Of a stretch of 64,000 nucleotides of DNA, positions 47,830 to 58,480 are shown piece by piece. A program made the translations under genes and the position numbers. A model generated the notes under the pieces. That model saw only the letters and a program-made list of their open reading frames with translations. It was not told the DNA's origin and did no database searches. The stretch comes from Arenicola marina (Eukaryota; Annelida; Polychaeta; Arenicolidae), in assembly GCA_964019135.1 (NCBI GenBank), contig OZ025257.1:40689798-40753797 (forward strand). The letters run 5' to 3'. The first letter of the stretch is position 1. The number at the start of each line of letters is the position of its first letter.

Positions 47830-48180
47830 AGAAATAATCAGTGCAGGTGTCGCATCAGAAAGTATAGCGTGATGAGGTATTTTGTACAATCATAAGGCGA
47901 AGAAAGCACCATTGAACATGACATGCAGTCAGCAAACTGGTCACGTGACGCACCCGGAGAGCAAGGAACATGAGGCATGTTCTGTTTTGTTGTCAAAGTT
48001 ACAGTAACAGGTATATCATCCGTCTGTATTATAGCCACACCAGGTGGCTCTGGTGATAGTGGTCTTTAGCCCTAATCAGTATCTCCTGTGTCACAGTTGT
48101 GCTTACCTTCCCTTTCATGTTCATTCACGTATTAAACAGTTCCGCTTTGCCGAATCAATGATTTTGAATCGTGAATCGTC
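47830..48180. other. Spacer without recognised genes
   Basis: I see no exon or repeat that I can name in this stretch. Confidence 0.4.
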
Positions 48181-48182
48181 CG

Positions 48183-48272
48183 TCAGGGGCGCTCCGCTTT
48201 TCTCTGTCCTTCCTTCTCCCAATGACGCGATATGGACAGAATTGGTTAAATCGTGCTGAATAAGCAACCAAC
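48183..48272 (+). mobile_element. SINE tail fragment (S9)
   Basis: It carries aatgacgcgatatgg, then attggttaaatcgtgctgaa near 48,240-48,262. This is the SINE 3' region with two changes in the terminal block. The head is missing. Confidence 0.65.
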
Positions 48273-48649
48273 CTATTGGCAGACGTTGGTATTCTCGCTA
48301 TTCTTGACGTGGATCTGGCGTTGGGAATTTCATGTGACATACTAATGATGAGATTTACATCTATTTAAGTGATTCACTGAAGCAAATTCAAACTCGACAC
48401 GCTGTAGCTGTAATTTTAAAAAGGCCCAGATGATATGCCAGTTACACATGGTTTATACACAGCTGGAAACGATATTCATGAGGGTTCTTTTCCGATGTCT
48501 TCATCGTACAGAATATTGTTTTATTCGGATCAGTCGGATTCATATCAGACAGACTCAGTTTGCATGCAGTGGACGTCGCAAACTGACAGTGGCTTCCAAT
48601 GGCGTGGGATTACCAGCATAGCAATGAAGGCATGTAACCATTAAATGCG

Positions 48650-48840
48650 TCGTTCTATTACTTCCAAACGGTCAACCAATGAATCTGCAACGTTACTACG
48701 TTACTACGGTAACTGATGCCGAGGACGAAACAAAAGAGTGTTGACTCTACATCGTGGAAGATGATTCGATGATTGTCTTTCCCTGCTCGGCTCACGTTGC
48801 CTCCCCAGGGTAGTGGTATCAGGCACCATTGTCCACACAG
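48650..48840 (+). repeat. Fragment of repeat A beside a SINE
   Basis: The order caaccaatg, ctgcaa, ctacggtaa, gaagatg, gtctttccctg, caggg(t)agtggta and accattgt follows A2 7,920-8,095 and A3 22,675-22,840. It links the B1 flank to the A family. Confidence 0.7.
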
Positions 48841-48842
48841 CC

Positions 48843-49099
48843 TAGGGCCGCCCCGATAGCTCGGTGGGTTGGAGCGCCGACAATCAGCGGCCCGGCCTCC
48901 TGAGAGCCTAACGGCACGTGGATCGGTGGTTCGAGCCCTGCTGTGATCATGTCTTTGTGGTCGCAGAATACAGATCTCAAGTCCTTCTTCGCAACGAGTA
49001 GGGGGTTACCACAGGGATATGACTTGGCTCTTCCATTCCTTCTCCAATTGAGCCGAAATGACCAAAATTGGTTAAAGCGTCCTGAATATCCAGGAATAT
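48843..49099 (+). mobile_element. tRNA-derived SINE (S6), nearly full length
   Basis: It has a head with gatagctcggtgggttggag (A box), the inserted segment ending ctgagagcctaacggcacg, a B box ggttcgagccc, the body, and the terminal aattggttaaagcgtcctga. The array of cagcctca units begins a few bases after the 3' end. Confidence 0.88.
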
Positions 49100-49102
49100 A
49101 AT

Positions 49103-50216
49103 CCTCGCAGCCTCACAGCCTCTCAGCCTCACAGCCTAGCAGCCTCACAGCCTCACAGCCTCACAGCCTCACAGCCTCGCAGCCTCACAGCCTCAGAGCC
49201 TCACAGACTCAAAGCCTCACAGCCTCACAGCCTAGCAGCCTCACAGCCTCACAGCCTCACAGCCTCACAGCCTCACAGCCTCGCAGCCTAGCAGCCTCAC
49301 AGCCTCACAGCCTCACAGCCTAGCATCCTAGCAGCTTCACAGCCTCACAGCCTCACAGCCTCACAGCCTCACATGCCTCACAGCATCATAGCATCACAGT
49401 CTCACAGTCTCGCAGCCTCGCAGCCTAACAGCCTAGCAGCCTCACAGCCTCACAGCCTCACAGCCTGGCAGCCTAGCAGCCTCGCAGCCTCGCAGCCTCA
49501 CAGCCTCACAGCCTCCCAGCCTCACACTTTCACAGCCTCACAGCCTCACAGCCTCACAGCCTCACAGCCTCACAGCCTCACAGCCTCGCAGCCTCACAGC
49601 CTCACAGCCTCACAGCCTCGCAGCCTCACAGCCTCACAGCCTCACAGCCTCACAGCCTCACAGCCTCACGGCCTCACAGCCTCACAGCCTTACAGCCTCG
49701 CAGCCTAGCCGCCTCACAGCCTCACAGCCTCACAGCCTCACAGCCTCACAGCCTCACAGCCTCACAGCCTTACAGCCTCACAGCCTCACAGCCTCACGAC
49801 CTCCCAGCCTAGCTGCCTCACAGCTTCGCGGCCTCACGGCCTCAGAGCCTAGCAGCCTAGCAGCCTCACAGCCTCACAGCCTCGCAGCCTCACAGCCTCA
49901 CGGCCTCCCACCTCCCAGCCTCGCAGCCTCGCAGCCTCCTAGCATCACAGCCTCACAGCCGCACAGCCTCGCAGCCTAGCAGCCTCGCAGCCTCACAGCC
50001 TCACGGCCTCACAGCCTCGCAGCCTCACAGCCTCACAGCCTCACAGCCTCGCAGCCTCACAGCCTTGCAGCCTCACAGCCTCACAGCACCACAGCCTCGC
50101 AGCCTAGCAGCCTCACGGCCTAGCAGCCTCACGGCCTCACAGCCTCACAGCCTCACAGCCTCACAGCCTCACAGCCTCACAGCCTAGCAACCTAGCAGCC
50201 TCACGGCCTCACGGCC
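49103..50216 (+). repeat. 8-bp tandem array (CACAGCCT)n, about 1.1 kb
   Basis: Roughly 135 units of cacagcct are interspersed with gcagcct, agcagcct and cggcct variants. The run starts beside the SINE S6. Three units equal eight codons, so a 111-codon frame of Ala-Ser-Gln-Pro type stays open in part of it. Confidence 0.95.
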
Positions 50217-50280
50217 AGCTATGTGCGTCCCATTTTTTTAACACGGATAGCTTAATTGATACGAAACAATAATGACATTG

Positions 50281-50390
50281 TTTGTAATGCATTAATGTAA
50301 CGTAGCTAATCATTTGTAATGCATTAATGTAACGTAGCTAATCATTTGTAATGCATTACTGTAACGTAGCTAATCATTTGTAAGTCTATG
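50281..50390 (+). repeat. 32-bp direct repeat, three and a part units
   Basis: Units start with tttgtaatgcatta at 50,281, 50,313 and 50,345, with a partial unit at 50,377. Each holds the small palindromes cattaatg (cattactg in the third) and tagcta. Confidence 0.9.
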
Positions 50391-51013
50391 CATGTACTTA
50401 TAATAATATCTATTTCCATGCTAACAGCATGGCATCTATTTTCGCATCCCTGGGTGACTTAATGCCACAGAAAGCATATTTGACCAGGCCAAATATTACC
50501 AGACAGTCTGTAATGGATCGGGGTGCCTAGAAACATCCTTCAGTCCAAAGTCCACATTTTATTTTCGCGATTTATTGTCATGCTCGACCCATTGACGTCG
50601 ACAATCTTCTTTTTCTAAACAATTTCAGGTGACTTCAATCCCATGAGAAGCCGAAGGAATGCAGCACGTATTGTGGAAGAGGTCCAGGCACTGTCTATAC
50701 ACGCACCACAGTACTCCAGTCTTGAATACTTGGATATATGGGTGCGAGGTCACGTGACCTGTGCCGATTTATTGCCCACCGCTCTGCCTCACCAACATGT
50801 TTCCTTAACTGACCTCAAGAGGCAATATGGTATAACTCACCACATAGATGTATTTAAAGCCACCGAAGGGGACAAATTAAATTAAAATCTTTAGTTAGAG
50901 GCATGGTCACGATATAGCAACACCGGACACGTACCGGGCGTCCACTGTTCATGGTTAGTGGGTGTCATCACATCCTTACCAATCAAGTCTTCCCCCCTCT
51001 AATAAAAAGGCGG
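50391..51013. other. Spacer with one small unassigned frame
   Basis: An 80-codon plus-strand frame (50,643-50,885) follows a pyrimidine-rich stretch and an aatttcag acceptor-like sequence at about 50,621-50,628. There is no recognised domain, and this is weak exon evidence only. Confidence 0.3.
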
Positions 51014-51152
51014 GGTCGGTGCGATAGCTCAGTGGGTTAGAACGCTCGCCTTGAGCGCTCTGGCCACCTGAGAGCCTAACGGCACGTGGATCGGTGGTTC
51101 GAGCCCCGCTGTGGCCATGTCTGTGCGATCGCAGGATAAAAATCCCATTGTT
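51014..51152 (+). mobile_element. SINE head (S10), 3' truncated
   Basis: The A box gatagctcagtgggttagaa and B box ggttcgagcccc are intact, followed by ggataaaaatcccat. The body and 3' end are missing. Confidence 0.85.
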
Positions 51153-51693
51153 CGTACGCTTGATGAAATAACTTGTTGAGTGATAGTGTCTGATGCCTCG
51201 ATATGGATCAAAGCCGGTTTTGCACGCAGACAGACGGGCGCCAACACAAATGTGACAAAAGGATATACACTTTGCACCCCCCCCCCCCCCTTGTACGCTC
51301 CGCTCCGCCTGCGCACATCAATACTTAAATCGACTAAAAAAAACGTTCACTTTGTGCGAAACGCAATATTGTTCGTGGAATTGTTCGTAGACTTATCTCG
51401 TTTATTTTTTGTGTTATATTTATGTGTGTGTCTATGTAGTCTAGACTACGAGTTCGAATAAATGTATAAAGATATATATATTAATGAAAGATTTTATTTA
51501 TTTTTGGTGTCTGATGCCTCGATATGGCTTAAATCAAATCCGATGAAACATCAACGACGTCATTAACTGGCACATCTGCCGGTTTAGTACGCAGACGGGC
51601 GCCACACATGTGTCGGATGTGTGCTTAAATAGTTGGCTCACGGAAAAAATATTTTTCTTATCTCGTGATATCGGGTGGCTGAACACAAGACTG
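51153..51693. other. Spacer with a 70-bp partial duplication
   Basis: The phrase gtgtctgatgcctcgatatgg appears at 51,186 and 51,508. Cgcagac(agac)gggcgcc appears at about 51,225 and 51,590. The pieces between have diverged, so this is a worn tandem duplication of about 330 bp. Confidence 0.65.
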
Positions 51694-52870
51694 TCACCCA
51701 CTCACGCCCATTGCCCACTCCTTCCCACTCCCTACCGCTTTCCCACTCCCAGAGCATATTTCCCCATTTCTTCCCACTGCCCCACCTATTTCCGACTGCC
51801 CCACCTCTTTCCCAATGCCCCCCTCTTTCCCAAATCCACCTCTTTCCCACTCCCCCACCTCTTTCCCGCTCCCACCTCTTTCCCACTCCCCACCTCTTTC
51901 CCATTCCCCACATTTTTCCCACTGCCCCACCTCTTTCCCATTGCCCCACCTCTTTCCCACACACCCACTATTTTCCCACCCTCATCTCTTTCCCATCCCC
52001 ACCTCTTTCCCACTCCCCCATCTCTTTCCCACCCCGATCGTTTTTCCACCTTCACCTCTTTCCAACTCCCCCACCTCTTTCCCGCTCCCACCTCTTTCCC
52101 ACTCCCCACCTCTTTCCCATTCCCCAAATTTGTCCCACTGCCCCACCTCTTTCCCGCCCCCACCTCTTTCCCACCCCACCTCTTCCCCACCACCCACCTT
52201 TTTCCCACTGCCCCACCTCTTTCCCACTCCCCCACCTCTATCCGACTGTCCCACCTCATTCCCACGCCCACCTATTTCTCACTGCCGCACCTCTTTCCCG
52301 CCACCACCTCTTTCTCACTCCCACCTCTTCCCCACTCCCCACCTCGTTCCCACTACCTCACCTCTTTTTTACTCATCCACCTCTTTCTCAGTCCCCACCT
52401 CTTTCCCACGCTCCCACCTTATTTCCACTCCCCACCACTTTCCCACACCCACCTCTTTCCCAACCTCACCTCTTTCCCACCCCACCTCTTTTTCGCTCAC
52501 CACCGCTTCCCCTATCTCCTCCTTTTTCGTACCCCACCTCTTTGGCACTCTCCCACCACTTTCACACCCCACCTCTTTCCCACTGCCACACCTCTTTCCC
52601 ACTCCCCACCACTTTCCCACGCCCCACATCGTTCCCACGCGCACCACTTCTCCACACCCACCTCTTCCCCACTCGCCACCTCTTTCGCACCCCACCTCTT
52701 TCCCACTCTCCCACCACTTTCCCACCCCATCTCTTTCCTCCTCCATCACATATTTCCCACCAACACCTCTTTCCCACTATCGCATCTCTTTCCCACTCTC
52801 CCACATCTTTCCCACTCCCCACCTTTTTCCCACCCCCATCTTTTTCCCACCCACCTCTTTCCCACTCAAC
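51694..52870 (+). repeat. Polypyrimidine minisatellite, unit about 17-19 bp
   Basis: Units near cacctctttcccactcccc are repeated with length changes for almost 1.2 kb. The plus strand is nearly free of G. Long frames are open on both strands, rich in Pro/Ser/Phe/His on plus and Gly/Glu/Trp/Lys on minus; these follow from the composition. Confidence 0.93.
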
Positions 52871-54480
52871 CACATCCTCCTCCTATCCTTTATGCCCCTC
52901 AATACCCCCGAACGATAAGATATTGCCGCTTAAAACGCATGACTTGTCACGCTGTGGTGTTATATGAGTCCCCAAATAATAATTCGCGGATCAAAACTGG
53001 AAGTCGTTCCTCCAACAATCAATTCCAGGAAGCACGGTGGTGACAATCTCATCCAGCAGGAGTCGTTGCGAGAATTAATCACGGTGGTATCGACATGCAC
53101 TGGAGATGCCATGTCACTTAAAAACGCCAATACGGACCAAAGACGTGACAGATTTATGACTTTTCACCTGGAATAACTGACCATAAGAGAATAGCTGACT
53201 CGCCTGAGGGTCAGCCGGAGGGCGGGGGGGCGGGGGGGGGGACGAGCTGGAAGAAACCTGGAATAGCCTGAGTGGGAATATGGAGGGTCTGTTGTAGGGG
53301 GGAAAGGGGTGGGGGGTCGGGGTGTTCACAAATCACGAAGAATACATTTCTCTCTTCCCAGGTCATGACGAATTAAATGGAGAACTCCAAGCATACAATG
53401 GAAGGGGCAGATACATAATATAAATTGGCGATTTTCAAATTCACGGTTATTCAGTATTAAACTTCTCAGTTCACGATTAATGAAAATCATTGATCCCGAC
53501 GGTCGGCTATTATCTCATTTCCAGTTCATAAACAATTATTTGCCTCAATTCCAGTTGGCGATGAAAGATAATTTTCGACGTCGACTCATACATCTTTGCT
53601 GAAACTCAAGAGTTTGTTTGCGTATGTTGCATATAACCTCCATCCATACGAATATTTAGCTAGTTCTCCACCGTTTTGATCTTTCCAGTACAATATTTAC
53701 GTCAACTCTGTACAGCGATTTCGAATTACCGGAGACATGACTGCATATCTATTATGAATCCATTACGCTTTGGTACTATTATTTGTCATTAAACATTCAA
53801 GGCCATATCTGGTGCTTATGGTATGGCAAGGTAAGAGCATTTAATCATATAGAAACGGAGCGGTTCCAAACCTGGATTTCCTGCTATCGACCAGAGTATC
53901 TATGATGGATATGGCTTTTGAAAACATCCCTTCGTCACCTCTCCTCCGTGCCTTGCATATCTTCCTTCAGTACCCCACGCCCCGCTCCTTCCCCTCCGCC
54001 TACTTCTCCCATCACCTACGACAAAAGCAGTCCTTACGGCCGGACGGTTTGTCTGATAGTGAGACCATTGCTGTGTCTATGCAATAACCCCCCCCCCCGG
54101 TCAGCCCCCCCCCCCCTCACCTCCCAACCTTCCGTCCACCTTTTCTCTAACTTCACATTCCCTTCCCGGTCGGGACCTCCCTGTTTGTCTAATTCCCCCG
54201 TCTATCCACGTCCGGAATTACGTCACCGGTGGCCCAGGAGACGGCTGTAACCATAGCGACCGATCGATCGCCATGTCCGTGGTGTGGTCAGGGCGGGGGC
54301 GGAGGCGCTGATTGGTGGATTCCTACAGCGTTGGCAACGGAGAAGAGGAAATAGTTAACTCCCAGGAGGAACATCCGACGACTGGACGGTTTTCAAGACA
54401 TTCACATGGACTGAACCGGTTCCCTTATGCCTGAAAACATCCAGGGCATCTAGTACTTTGGAAACAGGGGGGCTACGACC
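52871..54480. other. Spacer without recognised genes
   Basis: G and C runs lie at 53,220-53,242 and 54,090-54,116. Small frames without motifs are present. No RNA gene was seen. Confidence 0.4.
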
Positions 54481-54706
54481 AGAGAGAGCTAAAAAAACTT
54501 GCGACCGGGTGGAGGGGGTGGGGGTGACCGCGGATGTCAACAAAAAACACAAGGGGGGGGGGTGGAGTTGCATGTACAAAATGTCTCTTGCCAATGTATA
54601 TCGTTAGAAAGCCCGACTTTTTCAATGTTTGCTCAAGTTCTCAAGGAGGGGGGCGGTGCGACACCCCCCCCCCCCTAAACCTACCCCCTAGATCCGCCCC
54701 TGACAT
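54480..54706 (-). mobile_element. MITE-like element with one recognisable end
   Basis: The left part has aaaaaacttgcgaccggg and G runs. The right end reads ctagatccgcccctg at 54,690-54,704, the complement of the terminus at 26,926. No left terminal inverted repeat is clear, so the borders are approximate. Confidence 0.4.
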
Positions 54707-55422
54707 CCATTATCAACGTGTCAGTGTCTCTTGGTCATATCATGGATTATTTATCGGGTTATGTCTTTGCATCTATCATACAAACATGTGAATGACTTCC
54801 GTGAGATTTACGACTTAGATAGGCTTTATCAGCCATGGCATCTGCAAGAGACGTGCCCGAGTCTGTCAATCACGACGACTAGAACAGTGAACCGATGGCA
54901 AGGCTGCATTATGTCAGTAGGAGATTTAGTTATCCGTTGGGTGTGGTCAATAACACGAAGATTACACATTGTCCGATGCCCGACTGCTCGCATTGATCAC
55001 AACATATTGGAGATACGGTCCAAGCTTTCCATCATCAGCGGCAACGGAAGACATCAAATCGGTATCAGCGCGTTCCCTGTTAAAGTTGTTAGAGAAGTTG
55101 TTTCTGCGACATCATGCCGCGATCTGAAATTGTTACGGCCTAACTATTAAGGCTTAATTAGTACAAGAATAATTTATTCGTATCACTACATTGTATCGTC
55201 TTGCGCCTGCTCAGCATCTCTACAATGGTGCAATAAACCCATTATTACCGGCGACCTACACACAAATCTGTGATGTAGTTCAAGTACAAACCCCACAGCA
55301 TATTCATTAATGTTGACGTGCCGCTCCCATGCAATAGCGCAGTGATCGCGCGTGAAGTATCCCCAGCGAAAGACACATTTGACGCAGCCCGTGCAATAGA
55401 TTCATACCCCGACACTAAGCCC
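54707..55422. other. Spacer with a 139-codon unassigned frame
   Basis: The plus-strand frame at 54,731-55,150 has no recognised motif and no second copy in the window. I treat it as probably non-coding. Confidence 0.35.
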
Positions 55423-55633
55423 CACCCACTGTTGAGTCCTTTTTCCTTAAATATGCGTATGAAATTGACAATCATAGCTGATGGTAAGCACAAGTGAAAA
55501 AAACTCATCTCTGAAACTGACAAGAGAGTGACATACTGCTTTGTTTGTCTGACATAGCGCACGTGAAAGAGCTTTTTTCGCCACCCGATTGGATGAAAGC
55601 GACAGTGACGTAAATGAATGATTGGCAGCCCGG
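55423..55633 (+). repeat. Element D copy D4
   Basis: It carries taagccccacccactgttga, gacaatcatagctgatggta, tgctttgtttgtctgac, gcacgtgaaag, gattggatgaaag and gtgacgtaaatgaatgattgg. This is the D order in plus orientation. The CRE core is changed to TGACGTAA. Confidence 0.75.
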
Positions 55634-55909
55634 ATCGGTCTATTTCAGTCGTCGGCCTGGCTGTGATCAGACAACCACATAAATCGCTCTTTGACGAAGT
55701 AATCAATATTGCGGCCTGTATAAACAATGCTTCCGTCTGTCACTTCGGTCCACATAAAACGGGTCGTGGCCGGCGGCCAAGGTTGGCTTGATGTGATGTG
55801 GCTGTTTGCCAGTCGCCAGGTTCATTGTTCCCGGGCTCGTCTTTTTGCGCCTTGATCTTCATCAGCCCGAAGAAATGCCCGTGTACGTCATACGGTCACC
55901 ACTAGAAAA

Positions 55910-56052
55910 TGTCAGTGGGTTAGGGTTCTCGCCTTCAGAGTTCTGGCCATCTGAGAGACTAACGGCACGTGGACCGGTGATTCGCGCCCCGCGGTGACCA
56001 TGTCAGTGTGGTCGCGGGGTAAAGATCCCATGTCCTTCTTCACAAAGAGTGT
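55910..56052 (+). mobile_element. SINE head fragment (S11)
   Basis: It starts inside the A box (tcagtgggttaggg). A B-box variant ggtgattcgcgcccc follows, then gcggggtaaagatcccatg and a cut-off body. Confidence 0.75.
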
Positions 56053-56216
56053 GTGAGTTCTACAGATTTGTGACCTCTCTCAATGTGTCAGTTTCCCACA
56101 GTGTTCCACGGTACCCATCAGGGTCCCGTGTCTCTACGCGACCAACGTAACCAGAAGGAGACGCTGTTATTCTCTAATTCGATGAAATGTCTCTTAGAAT
56201 AGGCCGTTTCACATTC

Positions 56217-56378
56217 CCCGCCCACGCTTGAGTCCTTTTTTGTTAATCGTGATTAGGAAATTGGCAATCATTGTATGTTCTTTGAACTTCGAGTTCGAAT
56301 AACGAACGTAGAAGATCTTTTTTTGCCACATGATTGGATAAAAGCAACAGTGACGTCAATGAATGATTGTCAGCCTGG
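56217..56378 (+). repeat. Element D copy D5
   Basis: It starts ccccgcccacgcttgagtcc and contains ttggcaatcat, gccacatgattggataaaag and a perfect CRE TGACGTCA at 56,351. It lacks the middle segment that contains cactttcttgtga, so it carries an internal deletion relative to D2. Confidence 0.75.
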
Positions 56379-56989
56379 AACAGTGTAGTGGTCGTCATTG
56401 CTCGTTACATCATTTGCAGGTGGATGGAATGGCGGACAGACTGGCTTCCTGCTGTGAGTTCAACTTACGACATATTATTTTCATTTGACTCCACTACTAT
56501 ATCTTATCCAGCCGCCATGTAGTGAGCACAATATATTATATTTGATAAGGCGGCACAAGCTATGTCATTTAAAAGTACCTGCATATCCTGAACATAACAG
56601 GTTGCTCGCTACCATGTCAATCCTGTAACAGTATTACAACTGTGCGACGAGAAGATACATTCCGGCTCAGAGAAGTATCAGCAGATCCTAGCGCGATAAA
56701 GGGTGCTTACCACCGTGTTCCAGAGTGTCAACAATGTCTCAGAAAGTACCAGTGTCCCAGAGTGTACCACAATGTCCCGGAGTGTACAACAGTGTCCTGA
56801 AATGCCCCAAATGGTGTTGAAATGGCCGCCCGAACTATCCCTAACCATCACTCCTCTAGCTTGAATCTCCAAAGACACGTGATAGGTCAGGACATGATTA
56901 CATATTGCGGGGTTTGAACCTACATTCGATTTTCTTAATGGATTTAATACCTCTATCATCCTGGTCTTCCTACCACAACCATCCTGCCC
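56379..56989. other. Spacer with small internal duplication
   Basis: A run of related cagagtgt(a/c)ccac...tgtccc phrases lies at 56,715-56,800 (about 20-22 bp per unit, four to five units). Nothing else was recognised. Confidence 0.5.
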
Positions 56990-57690
56990 CCGCCCCCCCC
57001 CCCCCCAGCTCTCTATACCCCAGCCACACTGGCACCACGCTCTCCATACCCCAGCCACTCTGCCACCACGCTATCCACACCCCAGCCACCCTGCCACCAC
57101 GCTCTCCATACCCCAGCCACCCTGCCACTCCATACCCCAGCCACCATGCCACCACGGTCTCCATACCCCAGACACCCTGCCACCCCAACCGCCATACCCT
57201 AGCCACCCCAACCGCCATACCCTAGCCACCCGTGCCACCGCGCTCTGCATACCCCTCCCGCCCCGCCACCCCGCTTTCCATACCCCAGCCACCGTGCCAC
57301 ACCGACCTCCATACCCCAGCCACCCTGCCACCACGCTCCCCATACCCCAGCCACCCTGCCACCACGCTCTCCATACCCCAACCACCCTGCCACCACGCTC
57401 TCTATACCCCAGCCACCCTGCGACCCCGCCCCCGCTCTCCATACCCCAGCCACCCTGCCACCATGCCACCACGCTATCCATATTCCAGCCACCCCCCCAC
57501 CCGCTCTCCATACCCCAGCCACCCTGCCACTCCGCTCTCCATACCCCAGCCACCATGCTACCACGGTCTCCATACCCCAGCCACCCTGCCACCCCGACCG
57601 CCATACCCTAGCCACCCGTGCCATCACGCTCTTTATACCCCAGCCACCCTGCCACCACGCCCCCCATACCCCAGCCACCCTGCCACCCCC
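56990..57690 (+). repeat. 31-bp minisatellite, about 22 units
   Basis: Units of ccataccccagccaccctgc followed by caccacgctct repeat with small length changes. The array is bounded by C runs at both ends (56,990-57,007 and 57,686-57,699). Strand asymmetry and openness in several frames follow from the low G content of the plus strand. Confidence 0.93.
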
Positions 57691-57884
57691 CCCCCCCCCA
57701 AGAAACGTCGAAGCCCGGCACCTGACTCCAACTCCATACGCATGCATGGTAAACGGATGCGGGATTCGGTTTTCTAACCCGAAACACACAGTGTCTATCT
57801 GTGACGATAGATGCCGCCAGGGGTATCTGGAACGGTCTCTATGAAATTATCATTATTAATGGTGTACAGTTAACGGCAGAACGA

Positions 57885-58165
57885 CAAATAATGAAAGGTC
57901 AGTCTTGGAGAGTGCGCGTGAGGCAGCGGAGGCTGGTGGGGCTGGAAGCGAGGTTACTTGATCGATTGTCTGAAGATATGGGGAGCTGGCAAGGAACCGC
58001 CATTGACTTTTACGACTTTTTCACTGCAGTACGGGTCTTAGCTAGGCAACCATCCTCGTGTTGGCCGCTGGGGCTAAATGAGGCACGGGTTTTGTGTCAA
58101 CCAAGTCCCCTGCGGATATTAAGGCTGACTGGTGCAAACTATACACCGGACGGATATATCTACGA
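57885..58165 (+). repeat. Sequence shared with 33,835-34,525
   Basis: See the entry at 33,835. Here the two halves are closer together because the purine-rich strip is absent. It ends directly at D6 (gacggatatatctacgaaag), so D6 abuts this block. Confidence 0.7.
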
Positions 58166-58167
58166 AA

Positions 58168-58327
58168 GCAGCATGTCACTTTCTTGTGAGTTTCGGAGAT
58201 GAGTACTGCCCACTTGCACCTACCATAAACCATGATTTAAAGAAAAAGGATTTAAGCGTGGGCGGGGCTTAGCTCGGAGTGTGGATCGATCTATTGTGAC
58301 TCCCTTCAAGAGTGCCGGAGTAAGCAT
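58168..58327 (-). repeat. Element D copy D6 at the B2 left edge
   Basis: It is nearly identical in extent to D3 and carries gcgtgggcggggcttagctc, the reverse of the 39-bp unit. It is part of the B duplication. Confidence 0.78.
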
Positions 58328-58349
58328 AATGCAATTTCTGGGTGCTGAA

Positions 58350-58480
58350 AAGACTAAACGTGGGGAGGGGGGGCTCTGAAACAAATTGCGACCACTATTT
58401 TGACCATTGGAGTCCACTATATTTTTGACGATCGGGGGGGGGGGGAGTCCACTGAAACTTGCGACCGGGGGGTTCATGCC
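58350..58480 (+). mobile_element. G-rich MITE-like fragment in B2
   Basis: This is the twin of 41,375-41,500, with ctctgaaacaaattgcgacc and gaaacttgcgaccgggg between G runs. Confidence 0.4.

Larger units (their letters stand above)
41184..47830 (+). repeat. Large repeat B, copy B1
   Basis: This copy matches B2 from 41,184/58,168 to at least 47,458/63,993 with few differences by eye. Its last part (47,100-47,830) repeats earlier parts of B itself: 47,110-47,225 resembles 41,870-41,990, 47,235-47,330 resembles 42,350-42,430, and 47,689-47,810 resembles 43,321-43,440. B is thus internally tandem with a period of about 4.4-5.2 kb. The motif ctatttgttt...tagccattgtgtcc marks a roughly 330-base piece that is present in B2 but not here. 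Confidence 0.85.

Noticed and set aside
51014-51090. tRNA gene at the SINE head
   Set aside because: A and B boxes are present, but the spacing is too long, the cloverleaf arms do not close, and the same sequence is followed by the SINE body in other copies.
51610-53043. 477-, 430- and 367-codon frames over the polypyrimidine array
   Set aside because: A strand nearly free of G can hardly make stop codons. All three plus frames and parts of the minus strand are open at once.
55245-55727. 160-codon minus-strand frame
   Set aside because: It overlaps element D4, and the other D copies do not keep the frame.
57071-57789. Gly/Trp-rich and Pro/His-rich frames over the 31-bp array
   Set aside because: They are composition-driven, open in overlapping frames on both strands, and end with the array.
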